From assembly GCF_030209755.1 (NCBI RefSeq), contig NZ_JARVRH010000012.1:248001-312000 (forward strand): 64,000 bases of DNA, in the 5' to 3' direction. The stretch's first letter is position 1. Every line of letters begins with the position of its first letter. Origin of the DNA: Arthrobacter sp. efr-133-TYG-118 (GTDB taxonomy: Bacteria > Actinomycetota > Actinomycetes > Actinomycetales > Micrococcaceae). Shown here piece by piece: positions 34,251 to 43,476 of this stretch. The notes under the pieces were generated by a model. That model worked only from the letters and a program-made list of their open reading frames with translations, searched no databases and was not told where the DNA came from. The translations under genes and the position numbers were made by a program.

Positions 34251-35435
34251 CTAGCCTTCATCCCCGGGCGACAAAACATCCATGATGCGGTTCAGATCCT
34301 CAACGCTCGCAAACTCAATGCTGACTCGACCCTTTCGGGCACCCAGTGTGATCTTGACATTGGTGTCCAGCCGATCAGAAAGAGAAGACGCAAGGTAGTC
34401 TAGGCGCTCATGGCGCGCATTCGGGCGCGGGATGCTGTTCTTAGGCGGCACAGTAGGATCCTGGTACAACGCCACTGCTTCCTCAGTGGCCCGTACGGAC
34501 ATTCCTTCAGAGACAATCTTCTGCGCGAGACGCTCCATAGCGGCTGCGTCGGGAAGAGCGAGCAATGCACGAGCATGGCCGGCCGAGAGCACGCTGGCGG
34601 CAACGCGTCGTTGCACGAGGGGAGGGAGTTTGAGGAGGCGGAGGGTGTTGGACACCTGCGGCCGCGACCGTCCGATCCGATCGGCCAGCTGCTCGTGGGT
34701 AGTACCGAAGTCCTCCAGGAGCTGCTGGTAGGCAGCTGCTTCTTCCAGAGGGTTCAGTTGGCTGCGGTGGAGGTTCTCCAGCAAAGCATCGCGCAGGAGG
34801 TCGTCATCATTGGTGTCGCGAACAATCGCGGGAATGGTTTCGAGTCCGGCGGCCTGTACAGCCCTCCATCGTCGTTCACCCATCACCAGCTCGTACGGTT
34901 CTCCACCCTTTTCGGTTGAAGTACGTACAACAATCGGCTGGAGGACGCCTATTTCTTTGACGGAGTGAACCAGCTCCGCCATGTCGTCCTCGTCGAAGAC
35001 GCTGCGCGGTTGCTTGCGGTTGGGATGGATGTCCCCGACCGGGATTTCGGCGAAGCGCGCCCCGGGAACCTCGACCAGTTGGACCTCGGGCGATTCCGCG
35101 GGAAGCGACTCAGAAGAAGCGTCATCGGCAGCCTCGGCAGGCTCAGACGCGGCCTGCTTTTCATCGGCGGTGACCTTCGCAGCGGGCGACTTCGCAGCAG
35201 GAGCCTTTGCCGCCGTCGTACTCTTGGACGAAGAGCCTCGCGATGGCGAGCTCTTCGCTACCTCGGTCTCAGGCACTTCAAGAGCATCCACCGTCTCCGG
35301 GGTCTTGCGTGCCTCAGGGAAGAAGAGGTCCACAGGGCGGGACGTCGGAACGCCATTGCCCGATGCACCAGCCGAAGCGGAGCTGGGAATGAGAGCCCCA
35401 AGACCCCTACCCAGGCCTCGTCGCTTTTCGCTCAT
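34251..35435 (-). CDS. parB: Chromosome partition protein ParB
   Basis: 394 residues from the ATG at 35435, which has GGAGG 9 nt upstream; an in-frame start nine codons earlier lacks one. Begins with the ParB signature [16 protein letters not shown]. After an Ala/Ser/Glu-rich linker (about 30-120) comes the CTP-binding N-domain with the ENLHRS-type motif and GERRWRA, then the helix-turn-helix that reads parS ([19 protein letters not shown]), and a C-terminal dimerisation segment. Binds the ten parS sites in and beside this locus and partners with ParA encoded upstream. Confidence 0.96.
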   Translation of the reverse strand: MSEKRRGLGRGLGALIPSSASAGASGNGVPTSRPVDLFFPEARKTPETVDALEVPETEVAKSSPSRGSSSKSTTAAKAPAAKSPAAKVTADEKQAASEPAEAADDASSESLPAESPEVQLVEVPGARFAEIPVGDIHPNRKQPRSVFDEDDMAELVHSVKEIGVLQPIVVRTSTEKGGEPYELVMGERRWRAVQAAGLETIPAIVRDTNDDDLLRDALLENLHRSQLNPLEEAAAYQQLLEDFGTTHEQLADRIGRSRPQVSNTLRLLKLPPLVQRRVAASVLSAGHARALLALPDAAAMERLAQKIVSEGMSVRATEEAVALYQDPTVPPKNSIPRPNARHERLDYLASSLSDRLDTNVKITLGARKGRVSIEFASVEDLNRIMDVLSPGDEG

Positions 35436-35502
35436 TAGTATGTCCCTCCGGTGGAATGGCAAGAATAGGGCCCGCCAAGGATATTGCAGTGATTAAGGAA
35501 GT

Positions 35503-36564
35503 CTAGCGTTCGGCGATTTCCGCGGCGGCTTCCATGTAGGACAACGCGCCGCTGGATGACGGATCGTAGGTCATCACCGTCTGTTGGTAGCTCGGAGCTT
35601 CCGAGATGCGCACGGAGCGGGGAACCACGGCGCCGAGAACTTGCTCCGGGAAATGCTGCCGGACTTCGGAAGCCACCTGTGCGGCCAGGTTGGTGCGGCC
35701 GTCGTACATGGTGAGGAGTATGGTGGAAACGACCAGATCAGCATTGAGGTGCTTCTGGATCATTTCGATGTTCTTCAGGAGCTGGCTCAGGCCTTCCAAT
35801 GCGTAGTACTCACACTGGATCGGGATGAGTACCTCGCTGGCCGCGCAGAAGGCGTTGACCGTCAGCAGGCCCAGGCTGGGCGGGCAGTCGATGAAGATGA
35901 AGTCCAGGCGACCTTCACCGTTCTTTGCGCGTTCCTTCGAATACACATCGATGGCGCGGCGCAGGCGCTGCTCGCGTGCCACGAGGGAAACCAGTTCAAT
36001 TTCAGCGCCCGCCAGGTGAATGGTTGCCGGCGCGCAGATGAGATTGGGAATATCAGGGCAAGGAGCCACTACGTCACGCAGCGGGAGATCATTGATCAGC
36101 ACATCGTAGATACTGTCGACGTCGGCGTGGTGCTCAATGCCGAGAGCGGTGGATGCATTTCCCTGGGGATCGATGTCGATCACCAGGACATTGAGTCCAG
36201 CGGAAGCCAAAGCGGCCGCAATATTGACGGTCGTGGTGGTCTTTCCTACGCCGCCCTTTTGATTGGACACGGTAAATATCCGGGTCTTCTCGGGCTTGGG
36301 AAGCTCGCGTCCCAGCAGCCGTTCGCGACGTCGGGTCTCGTTGGCGAGCTGGCGCGCAATAGGGCTGGAGTCGTCGATGGAGTCCATGACGTTGTCGTGT
36401 CCGGCAATCAGGGTTTCACGTGAAACAGCGGCGTTCGCAACCGAATTCGTGCGCATCAGCGCAGATTCAAAGGACGCCGAGGGTGCAGCCATGGCCCGAG
36501 CCGACCCCAAGGAAATAAATGGCGGGATCCGCTGGGTGGAGGTTTCGCTACTGCCCACTGTCAC
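35503..36564 (-). CDS. parA: Chromosome partition ATPase ParA/Soj
   Basis: 353 residues from GTG at 36564. Deviant Walker A KGGVGKTT (103-110), DIDPQGNAST (Walker A') and the downstream FIDCPPSLGLL motif define a Walker-type partition ATPase that binds DNA and moves ParB-parS complexes. The 95-residue N-terminal extension is longer than in Soj; part of it (AVSRET, about 46-51) is encoded by a parS site. The start is uncertain: in-frame ATGs also lie at residues 25, 37 and 60, and no start has a strong SD. Confidence 0.94.
   Translation of the reverse strand: MTVGSSETSTQRIPPFISLGSARAMAAPSASFESALMRTNSVANAAVSRETLIAGHDNVMDSIDDSSPIARQLANETRRRERLLGRELPKPEKTRIFTVSNQKGGVGKTTTTVNIAAALASAGLNVLVIDIDPQGNASTALGIEHHADVDSIYDVLINDLPLRDVVAPCPDIPNLICAPATIHLAGAEIELVSLVAREQRLRRAIDVYSKERAKNGEGRLDFIFIDCPPSLGLLTVNAFCAASEVLIPIQCEYYALEGLSQLLKNIEMIQKHLNADLVVSTILLTMYDGRTNLAAQVASEVRQHFPEQVLGAVVPRSVRISEAPSYQQTVMTYDPSSSGALSYMEAAAEIAER
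36412..36427. promoter_or_regulatory. parS site 10, inside the parA coding sequence
   Basis: Core GTTTCACGTGAAAC in the 5' part of parA, read on the coding strand as codons for V-S-R-E-T. The only parS in the window located inside a gene. Confidence 0.9.
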
Positions 36565-36644
36565 ACTCTCACTCTCATTCGGCTCTAGCTGCCGTTCTCT
36601 AGCTTAACCGCTCAGTTGCGGACACGCGGGACACAGCGCCGAAG

Positions 36645-37295
36645 CTAAGCGATCTTCCGCTGTTTGTTAACGACGATCCGCACCACTGTGGTGGGTTCTT
36701 CCAGGAGCTCCTGCCCACAAACTACGACGGACGTTTCCACGCCGCCGAGCCTGCGGATGACTTTCGCTGCTTGCTCAATCTCCTCCGCAGCACTGCGGCC
36801 CTTGATTGCAACCACTTCACCCTTGCCGTTAAGCAAGGGAATGGTCAAGCCAGCGAGCTTGGACAGGGCAGAGACAGCCCGCGCCGTGACAACGTCCGCG
36901 TCGACCATTCCGACCGCGAGCTCTGCCCGGGTGCGCATGACGGTAACATTGCCCAGCCCGAGGTCGTCCACTACTTCCTGAAGCCAGATGACGCGTCTCT
37001 CCAGGGGTTCGATCAGCGTGAGTTCAAGATCGGGGCGTGCAATCGCCAGGCACAAGCCCGGAAGCCCCGCGCCGGACCCAACGTCTGCAACGTGGCTTCC
37101 ATGGGCAATCGCCGACTCGATGACCGCGCAATTGAGAACGTGCCGGCTCCACAGGCGCGGAACCTCGCGCGGGCCAATCAGCCCGCGCTCGGTTCCCGAC
37201 GTCGCCAGATGCTCTACGTACCGCTGGGCGAGACCCAGCCGATCACCGAAAATCTTCTCTGCCGCCTGCAGTTCGGCTGCCGTAATTTCAACCAT
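36645..37295 (-). CDS. rsmG: 16S rRNA (guanine527-N7)-methyltransferase
   Basis: 216 residues. Class I SAM-dependent fold with the GidB signature HVADVGSGAGLPGLCLAIARP, followed by the acidic residue in LIEPLERR and the RAVSALSKL motif. Methylates G527 of 16S rRNA; loss gives low-level streptomycin resistance in many bacteria. Sits 6 nt after jag in the rpmH-to-parB gene series, as in most actinobacteria. Confidence 0.96.
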   Translation of the reverse strand: MVEITAAELQAAEKIFGDRLGLAQRYVEHLATSGTERGLIGPREVPRLWSRHVLNCAVIESAIAHGSHVADVGSGAGLPGLCLAIARPDLELTLIEPLERRVIWLQEVVDDLGLGNVTVMRTRAELAVGMVDADVVTARAVSALSKLAGLTIPLLNGKGEVVAIKGRSAAEEIEQAAKVIRRLGGVETSVVVCGQELLEEPTTVVRIVVNKQRKIA

Positions 37296-37301
37296 GATCC
37301 G

Positions 37302-37877
37302 TTAGTCGGCCGAAACCACGATGTGGCGGCCGGCGCCTTCGCCCTCGGACTCGGATACAAAGCCGAGGTCCGCGACAGCGTCGTGCACAATCTTGCGTTC
37401 GTAGGCACTCATTGGTTCAAGTGCCACAGAGGCGCCGGTCTCCTTGACCTTCGCGACGGCGTCTTCGGCAATCTGCTGCAGATCGCCGGCACGTTCCTTG
37501 CGGTAGCCGTTGATGTCAAGCACCAGGCGGGACCGGTTCTCAGTCGCCGACAGCACGGACAGGCGAGCGAGTTCCTGAAGGGCTTCGAGCACTTCACCGT
37601 CGCGACCTACCAGGCTCTCAAGCCCCTCGGAGTCGTCTTCAGCCGCGATCGAGATGTAGGTGCGGCCGTTGCGGATCTCAATGTCGATGTCGCCATCAAT
37701 GTCGGCAATGTCGAGGAGTTCCTCAAGGTAGTCCGCGGCGACGTCCCCCTCTTCCTCGAGGCGGCTCACGGAAGTGCCCTTGCCGGCAACAGCGCCATCT
37801 TCGGAAGTTTCTTCTGTGGCTTCTGCCAGTTCCTCGGCGGCAGCGGCCGTTGCCTCTTCGGTGCTTTCAACAGACAT
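37302..37877 (-). CDS. jag: Jag/KhpB family RNA-binding protein
   Basis: 191 residues. Acidic Ala/Glu-rich N-terminus (1-45), a KH-like domain (about 48-120, with SLVGRDGEVLEALQELARL) and a C-terminal R3H-type domain (about 125-191, MSAYERKIVHDAV). Binds RNA together with KhpA in other bacteria. The start overlaps the yidC stop by one base (TAATG), so it is coupled to yidC. Confidence 0.95.
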   Translation of the reverse strand: MSVESTEEATAAAAEELAEATEETSEDGAVAGKGTSVSRLEEEGDVAADYLEELLDIADIDGDIDIEIRNGRTYISIAAEDDSEGLESLVGRDGEVLEALQELARLSVLSATENRSRLVLDINGYRKERAGDLQQIAEDAVAKVKETGASVALEPMSAYERKIVHDAVADLGFVSESEGEGAGRHIVVSAD

Positions 37878-38848
37878 TACTTCTTCTTCCTGTTCTTACG
37901 TTGTGGCTGGATGCGCTGCTGTGCCTTGACCTCTACGGCGGCCACTTCGGCAGCGACGTCTGCGTCCTTCTTACCGCCCAGGAGGGGGTGGGAAGGCAAG
38001 CCCTTGGCTGCGCGACGTTCAGCAAGCGCCTTCGCCGCGGGGGAACCCGGAGTCGGCATGCGGCGGATGACAAAGAACTGTTGGCCCATGGTCCACAAGT
38101 TGGTGGTGGTCCAGTAGATGAGCACACCAATCGGGAAGTTGATGCCACCCACACCGAAAACGAGCGGCAGAATGTAGAGCATCATCTTCTGCTGGCGCAT
38201 GAACGGGCTGGCCATTGCCTCTTCGGACATGTTCTTGGCCATGATCTGCTTCTGCGTGATGAACTGCGACGCCGTCATGGCGAGGATCATCACGATGGAG
38301 AGGACCCACACGACCGTCTGGTCACCGCCACCGCCGCCATGGAGCAGCGAAGCCGAGAGCGGGGCACCGAAGATGCTGGACGCGTCGAACTGCACAACCT
38401 GCTCATGGCTCAAAGCACCGATGCCGTTGCCGCTTTCCTTCGCGGCACTGATACCGGAAAGCACCTGGAACAGGGCGAAGAAGAACGGCATCTGGATCAG
38501 CATGGGCAAACAAGCGGAGAACGGGTTGGTGCCGTGCTTCTTGTACAGCGCCATCTGTTCCTGCGCCATCGCCTGGCGGGAGAGCTGGTCGGTCTTGCCC
38601 TTGTACTTCGCCTGCATCTTCTTCAGATCAGGCTGAAGCAGCTGCATGCCTCGCTGTGCCTTGATTTGCTTGACGAAGACAGGGATCAGGGCGGCACGGA
38701 TCACCAGCACCAAGCCGATGATGGACAGCGTCCAGGTCCAGCCGTTCTCCGGCGGCAGGCCGATGAAACTCAGCCCGTCGTGGAACCCCAGCATGATCGC
38801 GGACACTAGCCACTTGAACGGGGCCAGAATTGTTCCAAAGATGTCCAT
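37877..38848 (-). CDS. yidC: Membrane protein insertase YidC
   Basis: 323 residues, Oxa1/YidC family with about five transmembrane helices: first near residues 5-35, a cytoplasmic loop rich in charges (RGMQLLQPDLKKMQAKYKGKTDQLSRQ), then the conserved MPFFFALFQVL helix and two or three C-terminal helices. Inserts proteins into the membrane with or without SecYEG. No large E. coli-type outside domain, as expected for Gram-positives. The C-terminal tail is basic and could bind ribosomes. Confidence 0.96.
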   Translation of the reverse strand: MDIFGTILAPFKWLVSAIMLGFHDGLSFIGLPPENGWTWTLSIIGLVLVIRAALIPVFVKQIKAQRGMQLLQPDLKKMQAKYKGKTDQLSRQAMAQEQMALYKKHGTNPFSACLPMLIQMPFFFALFQVLSGISAAKESGNGIGALSHEQVVQFDASSIFGAPLSASLLHGGGGGDQTVVWVLSIVMILAMTASQFITQKQIMAKNMSEEAMASPFMRQQKMMLYILPLVFGVGGINFPIGVLIYWTTTNLWTMGQQFFVIRRMPTPGSPAAKALAERRAAKGLPSHPLLGGKKDADVAAEVAAVEVKAQQRIQPQRKNRKKK

Positions 38849-38865
38849 ACGTTTTCCCTATTTCC

Positions 38866-39264
38866 TCAGGCCGCTGTGCGGCGACCGTCTTCATCAGACC
38901 ACACAGCCAGGAACTGGTCCGGGTTGTTCAGTACAACAATTGTGGGCGTCTGGCCTTCGGGCCAGTGACGATGTCCAGCGGGGACGTGGTCCACACCGCC
39001 GGCGTTCCAGGGGTGGCAACGCGCAAGGCGCCGCACTGCGAGCCAGCTTCCCTTGACGGCACCATGTACCGTCACTGCTTCGAGGGCATACGCCGAGCAG
39101 GAAGGGAAGAATCGGCACACCTGGCCGTACAAGGGAGAGATGATCCTGCGATACGTCTTCAGCAAGATGATGAGGACGTTGCGCGGCAGCTCCCACAAAA
39201 ATGTTCCGAGGATCCTCGGAGCGACTCTAAAGAAGCGGACGACGGCGGAGCTCAGCTCATGCAC
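38866..39264 (-). CDS. yidD: Membrane protein insertion efficiency factor YidD
   Basis: 132 residues from the GTG at 39264. This start overlaps the rnpA stop by 8 nt and follows GGAAGGGACACC; longer reading from 39357 would overlap rnpA heavily. Contains an amphipathic N-terminal helix and the family core LKTYRRIISPLYGQVCRFFPSCSAYA followed by the conserved CHPWNAGGVDHVP. Assists YidC-mediated insertion; encoded between rnpA and yidC as in most bacteria. Confidence 0.94.
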   Translation of the reverse strand: MHELSSAVVRFFRVAPRILGTFLWELPRNVLIILLKTYRRIISPLYGQVCRFFPSCSAYALEAVTVHGAVKGSWLAVRRLARCHPWNAGGVDHVPAGHRHWPEGQTPTIVVLNNPDQFLAVWSDEDGRRTAA

Positions 39265-39664
39265 GCGGTGTCCCTTCCGTTGTGGTGCCCTGGGTGGGCG
39301 AAACAACTCGCGGAGAGGATCCGCCGAGCCGTTTCGTAGTTGCCGCCAAGGCGGCATTGTAATCCGTCAGCAGCTGGTCCCAGCTCGCCGTCGCAGCCGC
39401 GGGCAACGCCCGGACCACAACAGCAAGACCCGTGCCATGCCTATTCAAAGACAAAGCACCTGCTTCTCTCAGTCTCCTCTTAACGAGGTTCCTGGTCACA
39501 GCGTTCCCGACAGCTTTGGAAACGATGAAGCCGATGCGGCTCGGTTCTCCAGCACCGATAGGTGCCGTATATAACACTAAGTTCCGGCGTCCATTGCGGA
39601 CGCCGGAACGTACAGTTGTTGAAAAGTCGGTAGAAGTCCGCAGACGGTTACGGGTGGCTAGCAC
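39257..39664 (-). CDS. rnpA: Ribonuclease P protein component
   Basis: 135 residues. Basic protein that pairs with the RNase P RNA to trim tRNA 5' leaders. Family features: ATRNRLRTSTDF near the N-terminus, the central RNR motif region KAVGNAVTRNLVKRRLREA, and RALPAAATASWDQL. Directly downstream of rpmH. The C-terminal 25 residues are Ser/Thr-rich and overlap the yidD start. Confidence 0.96.
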   Translation of the reverse strand: MLATRNRLRTSTDFSTTVRSGVRNGRRNLVLYTAPIGAGEPSRIGFIVSKAVGNAVTRNLVKRRLREAGALSLNRHGTGLAVVVRALPAAATASWDQLLTDYNAALAATTKRLGGSSPRVVSPTQGTTTEGTPRA

Positions 39665-39704
39665 CTATTGGCTCGCTTGGAAGGCTGACCGACGAGTCAG
39701 TTAT

Positions 39705-39842
39705 TTAGGCCGACAGTTCGACGCGGCCCTTGCCACGACGGGCGGCCAAGATGGCACGGCCGGCACGGGTGCGCATACGAAGGCGGAAGCCATGCTTCTT
39801 GGCCCGACGGCGGTTATTCGGCTGAAAAGTCCGCTTGCTCAC
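39705..39842 (-). CDS. rpmH: 50S ribosomal protein L34
   Basis: 45 residues from GTG at 39842. Sequence starts [19 protein letters not shown] and carries [19 protein letters not shown], the near-invariant L34 pattern. Very basic, no insertions. GGAGTAACTAAC precedes the start. First gene of the minus-strand rpmH-rnpA-yidD-yidC-jag-rsmG-parA-parB series, divergent from dnaA across the origin region. Confidence 0.98.
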   Translation of the reverse strand: MSKRTFQPNNRRRAKKHGFRLRMRTRAGRAILAARRGKGRVELSA

Positions 39843-40298
39843 GTTAGTTACTCCAGTGGATCAAAGGTGCGCCCACCCGATCAAAAGGGGAAGAACTGGC
39901 CGACGCTAAGTTTATTGAGTATCCGCCGCCGCCCAACGCCGGATTTACCGGAGGTGCGGGTGGTCAAAAAGCGGACACATAGGACTTCACAACGTTAGGG
40001 CAAAAAGACCCCCCAGGTCAAACCGGGAGCCGCAGAGCCCGCTATCCCCAGCTGTGGCTAAGTACCCCGTCAGCCTGTGGATGAAGTGGCTCACAGACCC
40101 CGTTTCAGAACCACAACCGTGTAATTATCCACAAGCTTCTTCCCAGCTATCTTCTGGAGTTTCCATCCCCTAGAGTGTCTCAGTAGCCGATTATCCACGG
40201 ACTGTGCATAACCCTGTGGATTCGGTTCGGAATCCACTCATGGTTTGGACCTTCGGCTGCCGCAATCCAGGCAAGCAAGCACTCGAGGGAACCAATTG
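39843..40298. other. rpmH-dnaA intergenic region with DnaA boxes
   Basis: 456 bp. DnaA-box-like 9-mers: TTATCCACA (40125-40133), TTATCCACG (40191-40199) and inverted TGTGCATAA (40203-40211), plus TGTGGATGA and TGTGGATTC variants. It holds the divergent promoters of rpmH and dnaA; boxes this close to dnaA suggest autoregulation. No ORF is seen. Confidence 0.75.
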
Positions 40299-41720
40299 AT
40301 GACGGTAGACGAAGCCAACCACGCCAACACGGTCGGAAGTTCCTGGCGGCGGGTGCTGAGCCTGCTGGAACAAGACGATCGCGTCACACCCCGGCAGCGC
40401 GGTTTCGTTATCCTTGCCCAGGCGCAGGGCCTGATCGGCTCCACGCTACTGGTGGCCGTACCCAACGAACTGACCCGCGAGGTTCTCCAGACGCAGGTCA
40501 AGGACGCCCTCGATGACGCCCTGCGCAGCGTCTTTTCCGACGACATCCGGTGCGCGATCGACGTCGACACGGATCTGGTGCCCATCCACGAAGAGCCGGC
40601 CCCCGCCGTCGAACTCGCTTCCGCGAACGACCTGGCCGTGGAACTGAAGCCACAGCCCACCCCGCCGAGTACTTCGCACGAATTCGGCCGGCTCAACCCG
40701 AAGTACGTCTTTGACACCTTCGTGATCGGTTCTTCCAACCGATTCGCCCATGCTGCCGCCGTCGCTGTCGCGGAAGCACCGGCCAAGGCCTATAACCCGC
40801 TGTTCATCTACGGTGATTCCGGGCTCGGCAAGACGCACTTGTTGCACGCGATCGGCCACTATGCCCGCCGGCTCTACAGCGGCATCCGGGTGCGCTACGT
40901 GAATTCCGAAGAGTTCACCAACGACTTCATCAACTCCATCCGCGACGACGAAGGCGCCAGCTTCAAGACCACGTACCGCAACGTCGACGTGCTCCTGATT
41001 GACGACATCCAGTTCCTGGCGGGCAAGGACCGGACGCTCGAAGAGTTCTTCCACACCTTCAACGCCCTGCACAACAACAACAAGCAGGTGGTCATCACCT
41101 CGGACCTCCCGCCGAAGCAGCTGGCCGGGTTCGAAGACCGCATGAAGTCCCGTTTCGAATGGGGCCTGCTGACCGATATCCAGCCGCCGGAACTCGAAAC
41201 CCGCATTGCGATCCTCCGCAAGAAGGCCCAGAGCGAGGGATTGTCCGCCCCCGACGACGCCTTGGAGTACATCGCTTCCAAGATCTCCAGTAACATCCGC
41301 GAGCTCGAAGGCGCCCTGATCCGCGTCACTGCGTTCGCCAGCCTCAACCGCCAGCCCGTCGATGTGGCCCTCGCCGAAATGGTGCTGAAGGACCTGATCA
41401 CCGACGACGGCGCCCAGGAGATCACGGCCGACCAAATCCTGAAGCAGACGGCCGAGTACTTCAAGCTCAGCATGGAAGAGCTTTGCAGCAAGTCCCGGAC
41501 GCGCACCTTGGTGACTGCGCGGCAGATCGCCATGTACCTGTGTCGCGAGCTCACCGACATGTCCCTGCCGAAGATCGGCCAGGAGCTTGGCGGCCGCGAC
41601 CACACCACAGTGATCCACGCAGACCGCAAGATTCGCGAACTGATGGCCGAGCGCCGTGTGATCTACAACCAGGTGACTGAGCTGACCAACCGCATCAAGC
41701 AACAACAACGCGATTCCTGA
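40299..41720 (+). CDS. dnaA: Chromosomal replication initiator DnaA
   Basis: 473 residues from the ATG at 40299, with GAGGGAA upstream. Domain I (about 10-95) interacts with the helicase system; domain II (95-130) is a short linker. Domain III is the AAA+ ATPase with Walker A GDSGLGKT (172-179) and Walker [11 protein letters not shown]. Domain IV binds DNA through [15 protein letters not shown]. Standard length and order for actinobacteria. Flanked on both sides by DnaA boxes. Confidence 0.99.
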   Translation: MTVDEANHANTVGSSWRRVLSLLEQDDRVTPRQRGFVILAQAQGLIGSTLLVAVPNELTREVLQTQVKDALDDALRSVFSDDIRCAIDVDTDLVPIHEEPAPAVELASANDLAVELKPQPTPPSTSHEFGRLNPKYVFDTFVIGSSNRFAHAAAVAVAEAPAKAYNPLFIYGDSGLGKTHLLHAIGHYARRLYSGIRVRYVNSEEFTNDFINSIRDDEGASFKTTYRNVDVLLIDDIQFLAGKDRTLEEFFHTFNALHNNNKQVVITSDLPPKQLAGFEDRMKSRFEWGLLTDIQPPELETRIAILRKKAQSEGLSAPDDALEYIASKISSNIRELEGALIRVTAFASLNRQPVDVALAEMVLKDLITDDGAQEITADQILKQTAEYFKLSMEELCSKSRTRTLVTARQIAMYLCRELTDMSLPKIGQELGGRDHTTVIHADRKIRELMAERRVIYNQVTELTNRIKQQQRDS

Positions 41721-42255
41721 CTCACTCCCTCGAGGTACTACATACCTTATTAACAGGCACATGTGGATAAGCCTGTGGATACTTAAGGGGACAAGCGCGG
41801 TTAATGGGCTTAAAACCCTTAAGCCGTCTGTGGATCGTTAAAAACGGCCCTGGGGGTTATCCACGTCCACACCCTGTTTAAAACCCCTGTCGCCCACATA
41901 TCGTGAACAGGGCTTAACCGCGGAACTGCGGGTCCAGGAGCGGTTATCCACAGTTTCCACAGGGGTTATTAACACTACTAATCCCAAAAAAATGAATTCC
42001 CTCAAATAACAATCTCCTTCCGCCCACCCAGCGACGCAGCCCGTAGCTGCTTCGAACCACAAGCCAGCAGGCCGGGGATGGGTTAATGCCCGAAGTTCCG
42101 GCTAAGCTGTCTGCATCGCGTCCATCCTTGGCGCTGCTTTGTAGTTCGCTCACTGCGGATCTTGCAGCTTTCGGGTTCCGGGCGCTGGATTTCGGGGCTC
42201 CTGGGGGAGTTTCCGGTGAAACACTGGCAGCAGTAATGAAAGGCGGCACCCTTCC
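41721..42255. other. oriC: dnaA-dnaN intergenic region
   Basis: 535 bp without ORF. DnaA boxes in both orientations: TGTGGATAA (41762-41770), TGTGGATAC (41774-41782), TGTGGATCG (41829-41837), TTATCCACG (41857-41865), TTATCCACA (41944-41952), and weaker ones. A distinctly AT-rich stretch (about 41963-42015) directly after the last perfect box is the likely unwinding element. Position and composition match actinobacterial oriC. Confidence 0.88.
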
Positions 42256-43380
42256 GTGAAGTTCAGAGTCGAGCGGGATGTCCTGGCAGAAGCCGTCACA
42301 TGGACAGCCCGGTCCTTGTCTCCGCGGCCGCCCGTCCCGGTACTCTCAGGTCTCCTGCTCAAGGCAGAGGCCGGAACAGTGAGTCTCTCGAGCTTTGACT
42401 ACGAGACCTCCGCCCGTCTCGAGATTCCAGCTGACATCACCACGGAGGGAACCATCCTGGTTTCCGGGCGTCTTTTGGCCGATATCTGCCGCAGCCTCCC
42501 CTCGGCTCCTGTCGAAATCGAGACCGATGGCAGCAAGGTCACCCTTACGTGCCGTCGAAGCAGCTTCCATCTCGCCACAATGCCGGAATCCGAATACCCG
42601 CCGCTTCCTGCGCTTCCCGCCATCAGCGGAACCTTGCCCGGCGATGCCTTCGCCCAGGCCGTTTCACAGGTCATCATCGCGGCCAGCAGGGATGACACCT
42701 TGCCGATCCTCACCGGTGTCCGGATGGAGATCGAGGATGACATGATCACCCTCCTCGCCACGGACCGATACCGCCTCGCCATGCGCGAAGTACCGTGGAA
42801 GCCCGTCACCCCGGGAATTTCCACGAGTGCCCTGGTGAAATCCAAGACCCTCAACGAGGTAGCCAAGACCCTCGGTGGCAGCGGCGACATCCATCTCGCC
42901 CTCGCCGACGACGACAGCCGCCTGATTGGCTTCGAAAGCGGCGGGCGTACCACCACTTCCTTGCTCGTCGACGGCGACTACCCCAAGATCCGGTCCTTGT
43001 TCCCGGATTCCACGCCGATCCACGCAACGGTCCAAACGCAGGAACTCGTTGAAGCCGTTCGACGCGTGTCCTTGGTCGCCGAACGAAACACCCCGGTTCG
43101 CCTGGCGTTCACCCAGGGCCAGCTGAACCTCGACGCCGGTACCGGCGAAGATGCTCAGGCATCCGAGGAACTGGAAGCCCAGCTCAGCGGTGAAGACATC
43201 ACGGTGGCGTTCAACCCGCACTACCTCGTGGAAGGCCTGAGCGTGATCGAGACCAAGTTCGTGCGCTTCTCCTTCACCACCGCGCCCAAACCGGCCATGA
43301 TCACCGCCCAGGTTGACGCCGACGGCGATGACAAGGGCGACTACCGCTACCTCGTGATGCCCGTCCGCCTCCCCAACTAG
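42256..43380 (+). CDS. dnaN: DNA polymerase III beta sliding clamp
   Basis: 374 residues, three tandem clamp folds, ending in the conserved PVRLPN. N-terminal FRVERDVLAEAVTWTARSL and the central LLATDRYRLAMREVPW are family hallmarks. Forms the dimeric ring that tethers the replicase to DNA. Directly downstream of oriC; gnd and recF follow. Confidence 0.98.
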   Translation: MKFRVERDVLAEAVTWTARSLSPRPPVPVLSGLLLKAEAGTVSLSSFDYETSARLEIPADITTEGTILVSGRLLADICRSLPSAPVEIETDGSKVTLTCRRSSFHLATMPESEYPPLPALPAISGTLPGDAFAQAVSQVIIAASRDDTLPILTGVRMEIEDDMITLLATDRYRLAMREVPWKPVTPGISTSALVKSKTLNEVAKTLGGSGDIHLALADDDSRLIGFESGGRTTTSLLVDGDYPKIRSLFPDSTPIHATVQTQELVEAVRRVSLVAERNTPVRLAFTQGQLNLDAGTGEDAQASEELEAQLSGEDITVAFNPHYLVEGLSVIETKFVRFSFTTAPKPAMITAQVDADGDDKGDYRYLVMPVRLPN

Positions 43381-43389
43381 CTAGCAGTA

Positions 43390-43425
43390 GTTGTCGTTCT
43401 GGGCCCCAAAAACGACAACAAGTGC
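43390..43425. repeat. Second copy of the GTTGTCGTT/AACGACAAC element
   Basis: Arms GTTGTCGTT (43390-43398) and AACGACAAC (43411-43419) around a 12-nt loop, followed by AAGTGCGAGTCAG, which closely matches the right arm of the element at 2240-2301. It lies just after dnaN, 10 bp past the stop, and may be its terminator. Confidence 0.65.
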
Positions 43426-43476
43426 GAGTCAGTCGGGTCAATACCAAAACCACCAACGCAGAAAAGAGTTCACACC

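Noticed and set aside
40446-41762. 438-codon open frame antisense to dnaA
   Set aside because: Shadow of dnaA; no start signal.
42208-42224. parS-like GTTTCCGGTGAAAC upstream of dnaN
   Set aside because: The central CACGTG is changed to CCGGTG on one side; not a match to the 14-bp core that all ten accepted sites share.
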